From NCBI GenBank assembly GCA_964617645.1, contig CAZTYE010000009.1, positions 62,001 through 126,000 of the forward strand: a stretch of 64,000 nucleotides of DNA, read 5' to 3'. How positions within the stretch are numbered: position 1 is the first letter of the stretch; each line of letters begins with the position of its first letter. Below are positions 26,819 to 35,554 of the stretch, piece after piece. The DNA is from JADJGC01 sp964617645. GTDB lineage: Bacteria; Zixibacteria; MSB-5A5; CAIYYT01. Under the pieces are notes generated by a model. The model saw nothing but the letters and a program-made list of their open reading frames with translations, was not told the DNA's origin and did not search any database. Both the position numbers and the translations under genes were made by a program.

Positions 26819-27931
26819 ATGCATCGAATTGGCGAACTGCTGCTCTGGCTCCTGACGACGTTGCTCGTCCTTGCGCTGATTCCGCTTCTCCCTTTCGTTT
26901 GGATACTCGAGAAGCTGCGCTTCGGCCGTTGGTGGGTCCGCTTGGGGCTGATCCTCGGAATCGCAGCGGCGGCGGGAGTCATCTATGCGTACTGCGCAAT
27001 CAACACGACTATCGGCGTCGCTGGTTCAACTTACTCGGTTGTCATCCGCCCCGGGGACGACGCCGCCGATCTTCGCCAGCGGCTTGCAGAGGCAGGACTC
27101 AGCACTGACCGCCGGCTATACAATCTGTCCATGCGCTATTCAGGAGCCGAACGGCAGCTTAAACCGGGGCGCTTTCACATTCCGGGTGGCTTGACGCACT
27201 ACGAGCTGGCCACGTTCTTCCGCGACACCAATCCCGACCTCTCGCGCGTGACGATTGCCGAGGGACTGACGATCCGGGAGATAGTTCCACTACTGGTGCA
27301 ATCGATTCCGACCGATTCAGTCGAGTTGGTGCGACATCTCAATGATCCTTCTTTTCGCAAGGACCTGGGCATCGATGCTCCGTCCATTGAAGGCTACCTA
27401 TTTCCCGAGACCTACTCTTTTTATCCTCATCAGTCGCCGCGCGAAGTCATCGCCGAGATGGTGCGTATGATGCGCGCACAGTTTACACCCGATTGCGAGG
27501 CCCGGCGCCGGGATCTTAAGTGGTCGGTCAATCAGGCGCTCACGCTTGCGTCGCTGATCGAAGCCGAAGCCGCCGATAGCAGCGAGCGAACATTGATCTC
27601 ATCGGTCTTTCATAATCGTCTGCAAAGAGGAATGAAATTGCAGTGTGACCCGACTGTCGTCTATGCGCTGGGTGGACTTGATCGACCACTGCAGCGCAGC
27701 GACTGGACGTACGACTCCCCGTACAATACTTATGTGTACTTTGGGCTGCCGCCGGGTCCGATCTGCGCTCCGGGGGCGGCATCGATTCGCGCGGCGCTAT
27801 TTCCGGCGACTTCGGACTACTTGTACTTCGTCGCAACGGGAGATGGGCGGCACACATTCTCTGAGACCCTGACACAGCATAATCGCGCCAACGCCGCTGC
27901 AAAACGCCTGCTCCGCAAGATGCAGCACTAA
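26819..27931 (+). CDS. mltG: Endolytic peptidoglycan transglycosylase MltG
   Basis: A 370-residue inner-membrane enzyme that cuts nascent glycan strands and terminates their elongation. Hydrophobic segments lie at about 8-30 and 40-60. A LysM-like region is followed by the YceG domain with IEGYLFPETYSF, the catalytic Glu E248 in LASLIEAEA, LQCDPTVVYALG and SPYNTYVYFGLPPGPICAPG. The double hydrophobic N-terminus is longer than in E. coli MltG, where a single helix anchors the protein. It is cotranscribed with ruvX, a common pairing. Confidence 0.94.
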   Translation: MHRIGELLLWLLTTLLVLALIPLLPFVWILEKLRFGRWWVRLGLILGIAAAAGVIYAYCAINTTIGVAGSTYSVVIRPGDDAADLRQRLAEAGLSTDRRLYNLSMRYSGAERQLKPGRFHIPGGLTHYELATFFRDTNPDLSRVTIAEGLTIREIVPLLVQSIPTDSVELVRHLNDPSFRKDLGIDAPSIEGYLFPETYSFYPHQSPREVIAEMVRMMRAQFTPDCEARRRDLKWSVNQALTLASLIEAEAADSSERTLISSVFHNRLQRGMKLQCDPTVVYALGGLDRPLQRSDWTYDSPYNTYVYFGLPPGPICAPGAASIRAALFPATSDYLYFVATGDGRHTFSETLTQHNRANAAAKRLLRKMQH

Positions 27932-28044
27932 GTATCGACCTGATCTTGACGACCCGCGCTTAAACCGGCGTAGCCCGCAATGAAAGTGCAATGCATCACC
28001 GACTCTGCCACTCACATGTAGCCGCGAATGGCGCCAAAACGCAG

Positions 28045-28068
28045 AGCCCGACTCTATCGAGTCGGGCT
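28045..28068. terminator. Bidirectional terminator between mltG and the dockerin protease gene
   Basis: Perfect 10-bp stem AGCCCGACTC / GAGTCGGGCT with loop TATC. The plus-strand flank is TAATCATCTT and the minus-strand flank reads CTGCGTTTTGG, so it can serve both convergent genes. Confidence 0.7.
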
Positions 28069-28102
28069 TAATCATCTTGATCAACAGAATCGGATTTTGT
28101 GC

Positions 28103-31100
28103 TTAGGGACAGGCTGCGCAGGGCACGGCGCCGCCGGCAAAGATATAGTTGATCAAATAGACAGCGTCGGCAATGGAGATGCCACCGGAGCAATCCGCAT
28201 CCCCGGCGGCCGGTGGATCGGGCGCGGCGCCCCCGGCGAAAATGTAGTTGATCAGAAAAACAGCATCAGCAATCGAAATCACCGCATTGCCATCGGCGTC
28301 GCCGCACACGTAAGCAACTTCGCAGGCATCGCCAATGCCATCATGATCGGAATCCTCCTGGCCGGGATTCGGTGTGCTAACGCAGTTGTCGCAGACATTA
28401 CCCACACCATCATTATCGCTGTCCGACTGATTGATGTTAGGAATCGTCGGGCAATTGTCAATGTCGCCGCAAACGCCGTCCTGATCGAGATCATTGAACT
28501 GATCTAAAGGACACGCGTCGCAGGCGTCGCCCATTCCATCGCCATCGGCATCCGCTTGACCGGAGTTGGCGGTTATCGGGCAATTATCGAGATCACCACA
28601 AACCCCGTCGCCGTCTACATCATTGAGGGGATCGGCCGGACAAGCATCGCAGGCGTCGCCGAATTGGTCGCCGTCCGAGTTCTCTTGTAGCGGATTGGCG
28701 GCACCGGCGCAGTTATCGCAGGCGTTGCCGAGGCCGTCACCGTCGGAATCGAATTGAATTCGATTTGGCACCGTTGGGCAGTTGTCGCAGGCGTCACCAT
28801 GACCATCAATATCAAGGTCCTGTTGCGAAGCATTGGCGAGACCTGAGCAGTTGTCAAGACCGTTGACGATTCCGTCACCATCCGCATCGGCGCCCTCGCA
28901 CTCATCGGGGATGAGATTTGCGTTTAGGTCCGCCGAAGCGCCTAATGCGATGTCGCAGGCGTCAGGGCGGCCGTTTTCGTTACAGTCAAAACCTGCCGCC
29001 GGTTTGAATGCGATGCCGTAGGGGTTGACCAGTGAAGAATTGCTGCCGCGAACAAAACGGCGGTAGTACCGACCGTTGGGCAGGAATTCAACGATGCGCG
29101 GAGTTCCGCTGCCACCGAGCGTGTTCTCGGCGACAAAGACATTTCCATTGGGACCGACGGCCAATCCCACCGGGCTCTGCGGCGCCTGAAGGTCGTTAAA
29201 CTGACCGACTACATTGCCGCTTGTAGCATTGTATGCTAAAACCTGGTTGGTCAGGTTGCTTGCAACAAGCAACCGGTCGCCCTCAATCAGGTAGGCCAGC
29301 CCACGCGGACCGTTCAACCCACCGACACCGGAATTGACCAGCGTCGCGATGAAAGCGCCGGTATTGGCGTCAAAAACAATGATTCGGTTGTTACCCGAAC
29401 TCGATACATACAGCCGCGTTCCGACAACAAGCAGGCCTTCCGGTTGGCTCAGTCCGTTTGCGCCGGTAGCGACCAGTGTCCCGATCAGCGCTCCTGTCGA
29501 GCTATTGTACTTGAGGATCGAGGAGTTTCCACGCGACGCCACCAGCAAGTTGCCACTCGGGTCAAGCGCCATCCCGGTTGCAGTGCTCAAGCCGCCGGAT
29601 CCTGATGTCACGAGTGTTGTGGACGTATTGGCTACGACATCGAATGAGACGACGCTGTTTCCACCGGACACCAACATGCGGCCATTAGCGGGATTGAAGA
29701 GGACATATCGCGGCGTGAATCCGCTAACCGCGTGACCCTGTATCGGATAGCCGGAGGCCGCGTGAAACTCGCGAACCGAACCGGATTGATCGGCGACGAA
29801 GAGATTGCCTTGGTGCTTGATGTCCCGCCAATCGGTGATGCTGTTGTTATTGCAATCCTGACACTCATCCGGGACCGTATTGCGGTCGAAATCCTCGGAA
29901 TTCCCGGACTCGACATCCACCCAGTCGTTTGACCCGTTGTTGTTGCAATCGGGATCGCATTCATCGGGAACGTTGTTCCCGTCAAGATCATCGGATACTC
30001 CGGATGAAATATCGAACTGGTCGGGTTTGCCATTGTTGTTACAGTCATCTTCACAGGCATCCAGAATGCCGTTGAGGTTGACGTCGTTTCCCAGAGTAAT
30101 CTCTGCCGGATCAAGCACACTGTTGTTGTTGCAGTCCTGGCACTCATCCGGGACGCCATCCAAGTTGACGTCCGCTGACGTCCCCAGCGCGATATCAGTT
30201 GCGTCGGATACGCTGTTGTTGTTGCAGTCGTTGGGGAAGCATCCCCCGAGAAAGAAATCATCTTCCACAACCTCTTCGACGAGGCGATGCATCCACATGT
30301 CGGTGTTGGCGGTGTAACCGGCGTGGATGTGGCAATAGCTCATAATCGTACCCCGACTGGGAATGCCGTTGCCGCAGTCATCGATGGTCGGCGTGTATCC
30401 GTCGTGCGTGTGGAATGTCCCGGCGTTGTGGCCCATCTCGTGCGCCACGACGATCAAATCCCAGTTGCCCTGATTGGGGACGCTGTAGGGGTTGCCGAAG
30501 CTACCGTTGAGAAAACCGGAAATTCCGTAGGTCGCTTGTCCCGAGCACGTGCCGCCAACGTAGGCGACACCTCCGTACGGCAAATCGCGGCGGCCGGAGA
30601 ACATGTGCACCCAATTAAACCGGGATGGGTCTTCGTTGAAGTCCCAGTAGGCGCCAAACCCGCCAAGGTCGTCGGCTTCGAATGGCTCGCCGCCGTTCGG
30701 CCAGACGCGAACGTAGCTCAACAACAACTTCATATTGAAATCACGGCGGTAGATGTCACTGACGGCGCCCATGACGATGGCGGCGTAGGATTGAGCTGCA
30801 GCAACGCTGCCAAAGATATTGTAGTATTCCTGATCCGAATCGATCGCCACTTTGCCTAACCACTGACCGCGATTTAACGCAGTCGGGGATTTGAGAAGAC
30901 GGCGCGGACGAAAATCGACCGGCGGTTCGACGCCGCAGAAGGCAACGCCGTCGGGGAGATCCTCGCCAATCTCAAGACGATGGACGACAATCTCGCCCAG
31001 GAATCCTGCGGCGGCTTCGGCGGGCGATTGCGAGATCCAGTAGTTACCCTCGAGAGTGGAGCGAACGTATCCTGAAACCATTCCACCTGAAGCGAACGCG

Positions 31101-31501
31101 AGGTAGACGTGACTTCCAGGTTCGCCGGCAAGGCGGCCGTGATAGGTCAGAATCGACGGGCGTTCCGTTTCGACGTCGCCGGTGGGACTCCCGATCACAA
31201 AGCGCGTCTCGCCATTCGATACGTCGAAACGCTCCAGTTCCAATATTAGCTCACCACGATCATGAGTCGGAAGCAACAAACGACGTTCTGTCGCACCAAA
31301 ACGCAGATCATTAAACGCGCCTGGATTCAGTTTCATGACGGCGGCGTCCAGTTCGCTTTCGCCGGCGACCCGTTCGAAGACTGAGGCTGCCGGCACCGTT
31401 CCTTGCTGAGCCGGGTTAGTCGAAACTCCGTAAAGGAACGCTGGGAATGAAAGGCCGGCGAGGATGACGGTTGCGGTCAACAGGGTGAACAACTTAGACA
31501 T
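28103..31501 (-). CDS. Secreted multidomain metalloprotease (reprolysin-like) with propeller, TSP3 and dockerin
   Basis: A 1132-residue exported protein with a signal peptide (about 1-25) and a prodomain-like region. The metzincin zinc site HEMGHNAGTFH (354-364) has Met-turn GTIMSYC (M387), typical of M12/reprolysin-like peptidases. From about 425 come four complete roughly 30-residue repeats starting DCNNN and ending near VPDEC. A fifth begins and is interrupted by an NHL-type beta-propeller (about 555-840), after which another DCN-type repeat follows. About eight calcium-binding TSP3 repeats (about 860-1060) and a dockerin pair with SIADAVFLINYIF and SIADAVYLINYIF end in PCAACP. GGAGG precedes the ATG. 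The likely role is extracellular proteolysis, anchored or sorted through the tail; the substrate is unknown. Confidence 0.9.
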   Translation of the reverse strand: MSKLFTLLTATVILAGLSFPAFLYGVSTNPAQQGTVPAASVFERVAGESELDAAVMKLNPGAFNDLRFGATERRLLLPTHDRGELILELERFDVSNGETRFVIGSPTGDVETERPSILTYHGRLAGEPGSHVYLAFASGGMVSGYVRSTLEGNYWISQSPAEAAAGFLGEIVVHRLEIGEDLPDGVAFCGVEPPVDFRPRRLLKSPTALNRGQWLGKVAIDSDQEYYNIFGSVAAAQSYAAIVMGAVSDIYRRDFNMKLLLSYVRVWPNGGEPFEADDLGGFGAYWDFNEDPSRFNWVHMFSGRRDLPYGGVAYVGGTCSGQATYGISGFLNGSFGNPYSVPNQGNWDLIVVAHEMGHNAGTFHTHDGYTPTIDDCGNGIPSRGTIMSYCHIHAGYTANTDMWMHRLVEEVVEDDFFLGGCFPNDCNNNSVSDATDIALGTSADVNLDGVPDECQDCNNNSVLDPAEITLGNDVNLNGILDACEDDCNNNGKPDQFDISSGVSDDLDGNNVPDECDPDCNNNGSNDWVDVESGNSEDFDRNTVPDECQDCNNNSITDWRDIKHQGNLFVADQSGSVREFHAASGYPIQGHAVSGFTPRYVLFNPANGRMLVSGGNSVVSFDVVANTSTTLVTSGSGGLSTATGMALDPSGNLLVASRGNSSILKYNSSTGALIGTLVATGANGLSQPEGLLVVGTRLYVSSSGNNRIIVFDANTGAFIATLVNSGVGGLNGPRGLAYLIEGDRLLVASNLTNQVLAYNATSGNVVGQFNDLQAPQSPVGLAVGPNGNVFVAENTLGGSGTPRIVEFLPNGRYYRRFVRGSNSSLVNPYGIAFKPAAGFDCNENGRPDACDIALGASADLNANLIPDECEGADADGDGIVNGLDNCSGLANASQQDLDIDGHGDACDNCPTVPNRIQFDSDGDGLGNACDNCAGAANPLQENSDGDQFGDACDACPADPLNDVDGDGVCGDLDNCPITANSGQADADGDGMGDACDACPLDQFNDLDQDGVCGDIDNCPTIPNINQSDSDNDGVGNVCDNCVSTPNPGQEDSDHDGIGDACEVAYVCGDADGNAVISIADAVFLINYIFAGGAAPDPPAAGDADCSGGISIADAVYLINYIFAGGAVPCAACP

Positions 31502-31713
31502 TTTTCCTCCGCACGGACGCCATATATTGTGTTTCGGTAGCGTTTACCCGTTCGCGAGCCAAAAGTGCATACAAGGACGGATCATCTACCGGTAGACTTG
31601 CGTGCCGAAGCGAGAACGCATGCCGCCGTTTGTGAGGAGTAGAGTACGGCGCACCGACGAATACTCATCGTCGATTCGCATCGGACGGTCCATTATAGAG
31701 CTAAGAAGTCAAC

Positions 31714-32277
31714 ATGTCAACTCCAAAGGCGATTTCGATTTATAACAGCGAACTCCCGGTAGTGATGCTGATTGCTCTACTACTGGCGATAACGGTAGCG
31801 TCAGCGGCCTTAGGCTCCGCTGTTGCTATCGAGGCAGGCACCGGAAGCGGCATCGAAAAGACGCGGATGGCGCGGATCGGAGTTTTCTTCCCCGATTTCA
31901 AGATTCTCTCGCGGCCGCATACGGTCGAAATCGACCTCTTGCCTCTTGCCTCCGCCGGACTCTGGAAGGGAGACAGGGAAATTTTGGACCTCGGCCTCAC
32001 ACCGGTTTTCCGGGGGACAATTGGTGGCAGGGACCGGAAATTCAGGCCGTATATCGAAGGCGCCGTGGGCTTCCACTACATCTCGGACATTCAAATGCGA
32101 CAGCGGGTGTTTTCGACGAATTTCCAATTTGGCGACCATCTGGGAATCGGGGTATTACTCGGAAGCACTCACGCGATTGAGATTGCCTACATCTTTCAGC
32201 ACCTTTCGAACGCAAGCATCAAGCGGCCGAATGCCGGGATCAATTTTCACATATTCAGAATTACAGTCGGAATGTAG
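31714..32277 (+). CDS. PagL-like lipid A 3-O-deacylase
   Basis: A 187-residue predicted outer-membrane beta-barrel with an N-terminal hydrophobic export signal (about 14-38). The C-terminal half contains YIEGAVGFHYIS, FQFGDHLGIGVLLG and the motif FQHLSNASIKRPNAGINF. This matches the PagL active-site region, where His and Ser of HxS (here H163, S165) act as a serine-esterase pair. PagL removes the 3-O acyl chain of lipid A, remodelling LPS. It implies that this organism has lipid A. Possible -10 TATAGA at 31694-31699 leaves only a short leader. The strand-divergent neighbour is the dockerin protease. Confidence 0.8.
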   Translation: MSTPKAISIYNSELPVVMLIALLLAITVASAALGSAVAIEAGTGSGIEKTRMARIGVFFPDFKILSRPHTVEIDLLPLASAGLWKGDREILDLGLTPVFRGTIGGRDRKFRPYIEGAVGFHYISDIQMRQRVFSTNFQFGDHLGIGVLLGSTHAIEIAYIFQHLSNASIKRPNAGINFHIFRITVGM

Positions 32278-32292
32278 GAACCGAGAACGACA

Positions 32293-32329
32293 AACCCGGC
32301 CGACGGTCCTTGTCGGCCGGGTTGCTTTT
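32293..32329 (+). terminator. Terminator of the PagL-like gene
   Basis: Perfect 12-bp stem AACCCGGCCGAC / GTCGGCCGGGTT, loop GGTCCTT, followed by GCTTTT, 16 bases after the stop codon. Confidence 0.85.
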
Positions 32330-32391
32330 GAAGTGAACCCGTCTGAAAGAAGCAAGAACGGATTATAAAAGAGGATCTTGTTTTCTTGTTA

Positions 32392-32425
32392 GAACCCGCC
32401 CGGCCGAGCTAATCCGGGCGGGTTC
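32392..32425. repeat. Unassigned perfect hairpin
   Basis: GAACCCGCCCGG / CCGGGCGGGTTC, 12 pairs with a 10-base loop. Neither flank is T-rich. It could be a processed 3' end, a protein-binding palindrome or part of a small RNA. Confidence 0.5.
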
Positions 32426-32639
32426 ATTCCCCACAACCCATCACTCCTGAAGATTGGTACCACGCACCAATTGTGAGATTGGAGCTTGCCGCCACTAATT
32501 GCGACTCTGAATGTTAAGCAACTGTTTTGCCAACTCGCTTGAATTACCGATTCAACATTTCTTGTATTTTAACTTGTTGTATCGCAATCACATACGGGCG
32601 TGCCGTCGAACTGGAATCAGATTGGCTGAACCCAAAAGA

Positions 32640-32677
32640 AACCGGCTGATTCGCGATATTTCGCGCACCAGCCGGTT
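32640..32677 (-). terminator. Likely terminator of the TPR regulator gene
   Basis: 9-bp stem AACCGGCTG / CAGCCGGTT with a structured loop; on the minus strand it is followed by TCTTTTGGG, 84 bases past the stop codon. Confidence 0.5.
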
Positions 32678-32761
32678 GTTTATCAGGCAGGTTTTCTCTA
32701 ACGTGCTTTGGCCAAAGGCCTTACAAAGACGAGCGAGATTTCGCGCGCCAGCCGCGAACGT

Positions 32762-34966
32762 CTACGCGGCTTGGATGCGATACTTCTTCATCTTCGAGCG
32801 CAGCGTCGCCTCCGGTAGTCCAAGGTGCGCTGCGGCGCGGCGAATAATACCGCCGCAAGTGTCGAGGGCCGAGTGGATGATTGTCCGCTCGTACTCCTCG
32901 ATCTGCGCCGCCAAATTCACCGACTCGGCTTTCACCGGACGCGTGATCTCAAGCGGGCTCTGGCTGAGCTTGCCGAGCAAGCGCAAACAAACAGCCCGTG
33001 GATCGCGGCGTTCGGTGAGACAGAACAACTCGACGAGATTCTTCAACTCGCGGACGTTCCCCGGCCAGTCATAGCTCGCCATGCGTTCTTTGAGCAGGCT
33101 TAGCGTTCGCCGGTCGACACCGCTCAAAGACAGCCCCTCGCTGCTCACGAAATGCGCGAAGAGTCTAAAGGCGTCTTCACCGCGTGCGGCTAACCGCGGT
33201 ACTTGAACTGTCATCACCGCCAACCGGAAGAAAAGGTCGGCGCGGAACCGGCCTTGCCGAACAGCCGCTGCCAGATCGACGTTGGTAGCCGCGATGAGGC
33301 GAAAATCGACCCGGCGCGGCACGGTGCCGCCCAAGCGATAGAAGCGTTTTTCTTCCAACGCCGAGAGCAGCTTGACCTGCATCGAAAGCGGCAATTCACC
33401 GACTTCGTTCAGGAAAAGCGTACCGCCGGTTGCAGCTTCAAGCAGGCCGATCTTCGTCTCGATGGCATTGGTGTAGGCGCCGCGCTCATGTCCAAAGAAC
33501 TCGGATTCGGCGAGTTCGAACGGAATCGCACCGCAATTCACCTGCACAAAGGCCGACTTCCGGCGCGGCGAGCGCTGATGCACCCATTTTGCGATTTGGT
33601 CTTTGCCGACTCCGGTCTCGCCGAGGAGCAAGATCGGCAAGTCGGATTCGGCCGTCATCTCGACGTGCTGCACCAAAGCGACAAACTCCGGATCGGCGCC
33701 AATCAGCGGAATGCTGCCGTCCTGGGTTTTAGGCTTGCGGCCGGACGGCTCAGCATTGTCGATTCCCAGCGCCCGCAAAATGCGCGATGCTTCGCTTCGA
33801 CATTCGCGGCTGCGATCCGCGTTGAAGGTGGAGCGAGCGCAGACCAAGTAGGATTGGGCCAACTCGTAGCGCGCTCCGATTTCTTTGAGTTCATCGACGA
33901 CAGCGTCGAGCCCTTCATCGACATGGGATTGAGAATCGATCTCATGTTCAATCTGGAGCAGAAGACGGCGCAGTGCCGCCGATTCGACGCGTTCGCCCAG
34001 TGATTGAGCAATAACCAGCGCCGAACGAGCAATGGACTCGGCGCGAGTCATCTGGCCGGATTCGAAGTAAGCCTGAGCTAAGACCCGGCCGATTTGAGCC
34101 GCATCGGCGCCCTGCGGCGAGTGCTGATTGGCGAGGGCCAGGGCGGACTCGGCCAACTTGATCGACTCTGCGAATTCACCGCAGAGCAGAGCCAGTTGAG
34201 CACGATATTGCCCGAGGCTGATTCGGTCGGAAGGCGAGATGATCTCGCCAAGTGTACACTCGGCCTCGTCCAGGCGTTTGGCCGCGTCGGCGAGTTGGCC
34301 GAGATGCATTTGGGCGAACGCCAATGACATCAGCGCGCGAGCGACATTGGAATTGCTATTGAGCGCGCGATTGAGTGTCACCGATTCTTCCAGATGCGCA
34401 GCGGCCTTGTGGAATTCACCCGAGAGATTCAGGATCGTCCCAAGGTTGCCGGCGATCATGGCCAGCCACTTCTGGTCGCCGATCGCCTGCGCGTAATCGT
34501 TGGCTTCAAGCAGGAAGTCGATCGCCTTGGCGAACTGACCTTTGATGAAGGCAATGCGCGATAGCCGATTGAGCGTTCGCATCACGCCGATTGTATCGTC
34601 GAGGCGACGATAGGTGGCGATCAGGTCGCGATACTCGCGTTCCGCTTCATGAATGCGGCCGAGCTCAGTGAGGCAGCGCGCGGCGGTCGATTGAAGCTCG
34701 GCAATCTGCAAGTTGTCGCTGGAGTGTTTGATGCTCCTAAGCGCGGCGTGTACGACTTCCAGCGCTTCGTCGTAAGCCGCCAAATTCATCAGTGCTAATC
34801 CCTGCAGCGCAAGCAAACGCGCGTGATCGGCGCTGCCTGCGGAAACGTCTGAACCCTTCAGTACGGCTGCGACGCGATCGCGCAGCTGGCCATACCGTCC
34901 GTCACTCAGCAACTGACGCAATTCGACGAGCATCGCTCCGTCTCGATTTGCGAACAGTTCCTTCAT
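32762..34966 (-). CDS. TPR-containing sigma-54-activator-like regulator with degenerate ATPase motifs
   Basis: A 734-residue protein. Residues about 45-390 are TPR repeats (for example AAHLEESVTLNRALNSNSN), 420-655 an AAA+ domain of the bacterial enhancer-binding type, and 690-732 a Fis-type helix-turn-helix (AAHLGLPEATLRSKMKKY). Walker A GETGVGKD (449-456) is intact. The sigma-54 contact loop, normally GAFTGA, reads GAYTNA (496-501), and Walker B reads TLFLNE (N520) where Asp is expected. The arginine finger region RADLFFRL is present. ATP hydrolysis and sigma-54 activation may therefore be altered. It may work as a DNA-binding switch controlled through the TPR part. Its ATG overlaps the stop of the exported small protein gene by four bases. 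Confidence 0.88.
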   Translation of the reverse strand: MKELFANRDGAMLVELRQLLSDGRYGQLRDRVAAVLKGSDVSAGSADHARLLALQGLALMNLAAYDEALEVVHAALRSIKHSSDNLQIAELQSTAARCLTELGRIHEAEREYRDLIATYRRLDDTIGVMRTLNRLSRIAFIKGQFAKAIDFLLEANDYAQAIGDQKWLAMIAGNLGTILNLSGEFHKAAAHLEESVTLNRALNSNSNVARALMSLAFAQMHLGQLADAAKRLDEAECTLGEIISPSDRISLGQYRAQLALLCGEFAESIKLAESALALANQHSPQGADAAQIGRVLAQAYFESGQMTRAESIARSALVIAQSLGERVESAALRRLLLQIEHEIDSQSHVDEGLDAVVDELKEIGARYELAQSYLVCARSTFNADRSRECRSEASRILRALGIDNAEPSGRKPKTQDGSIPLIGADPEFVALVQHVEMTAESDLPILLLGETGVGKDQIAKWVHQRSPRRKSAFVQVNCGAIPFELAESEFFGHERGAYTNAIETKIGLLEAATGGTLFLNEVGELPLSMQVKLLSALEEKRFYRLGGTVPRRVDFRLIAATNVDLAAAVRQGRFRADLFFRLAVMTVQVPRLAARGEDAFRLFAHFVSSEGLSLSGVDRRTLSLLKERMASYDWPGNVRELKNLVELFCLTERRDPRAVCLRLLGKLSQSPLEITRPVKAESVNLAAQIEEYERTIIHSALDTCGGIIRRAAAHLGLPEATLRSKMKKYRIQAA

Positions 34967-35289
34967 TTTTCCATACCCTTCTGATTCAGACTCATCGGCT
35001 TAGCGGTACGATAGTTGGACTGTGGCTTCGGGGTCGCATTGCTGTTGGCGACAAGGCCGCGAATCCACTTGGACGGCAGATCGAGTGTAATGACAACCGG
35101 TCCAATCGGGAAGACGATTGGGTTGGGATTCGGGTTGTCGTCGGACCACTGGTTATCATCCTGCCAGGGGTGTGAGGCGGGATCATCTTCGTGGGGCTTG
35201 GGATACGGGGTGTTGCGCCCCATCAAGGATGCCGTAGATGCCAGCAGGCATACAACGAGCAACAGCGAGAAAAATGCTTTGAGTCTCAT
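34963..35289 (-). CDS. Small exported protein coupled to the TPR regulator
   Basis: A 108-residue protein I do not recognise. Start ATG at 35289 follows AGGAGG by six bases; the frame continues upstream to 35322 without support. Residues 1-24 are a signal peptide (MRLKAFFSLLLVVCLLASTA). The mature part has an acidic, Asn/Pro-rich stretch (HEDDP, DDNQW, DDNPNPNP), then a hydrophobic GPVVITLDLPSKW and a basic tail. Its stop overlaps the TPR regulator start as ATGA, so the two are translated together. It could be a pheromone precursor or a periplasmic ligand, but nothing shows this directly. A TATATAA-containing promoter-like stretch lies about 80-90 bases upstream. Confidence 0.7.
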   Translation of the reverse strand: MRLKAFFSLLLVVCLLASTASLMGRNTPYPKPHEDDPASHPWQDDNQWSDDNPNPNPIVFPIGPVVITLDLPSKWIRGLVANSNATPKPQSNYRTAKPMSLNQKGMEK

Positions 35290-35554
35290 GTTAGTACCTC
35301 CTGATAAGCTGAGACTGAACACTTGACCAATGTCCCGATCGACATCAATCGCTTGTGAATCTGTCTATACTCTTATATAACGTAGCTGCGCTTTAGTCTG
35401 TTCGAGGTGGAGAGGAGGCCGGAAGACGATAACTGAACACTGTGCAATTAGTTGTCTTCGAGCCACAACTGTAAAATACGGCCGGCGGCATTGGTTGTCA
35501 AGTTAAATACAGCGCGAGATTGCCGATAACCGGTTGCAGGAGCAATTGTTAGAT
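35290..35554. other. Divergent intergenic region
   Basis: 265 bases between divergently transcribed genes. It holds the ribosome site of the small exported protein gene (complement of 35301-35306), AT-rich promoter-like sequence near 35370-35390, and TTGTCA at about 35495. I saw no sigma-54 -24/-12 pair. Confidence 0.5.

Larger units (their letters stand above)
32278..32761. other. Gene-free region with three strong hairpins
   Basis: This 484-base region shows no believable coding frame. It contains perfect inverted repeats at 32293-32323, 32392-32425 and 32640-32677. The outer two serve as terminators for the flanking convergent genes; the middle one has no T-run on either strand and no assigned role. 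A degenerate direct repeat (TTTCGCGC-CCAGCCG) is seen near 32660 and 32733. Confidence 0.6.

Noticed and set aside
28340..28900. Tandem DNA repeat in the dockerin protease gene
   Set aside because: The periodicity comes from TSP3 protein repeats; the DNA copies are too diverged to count as a separate nucleotide repeat.
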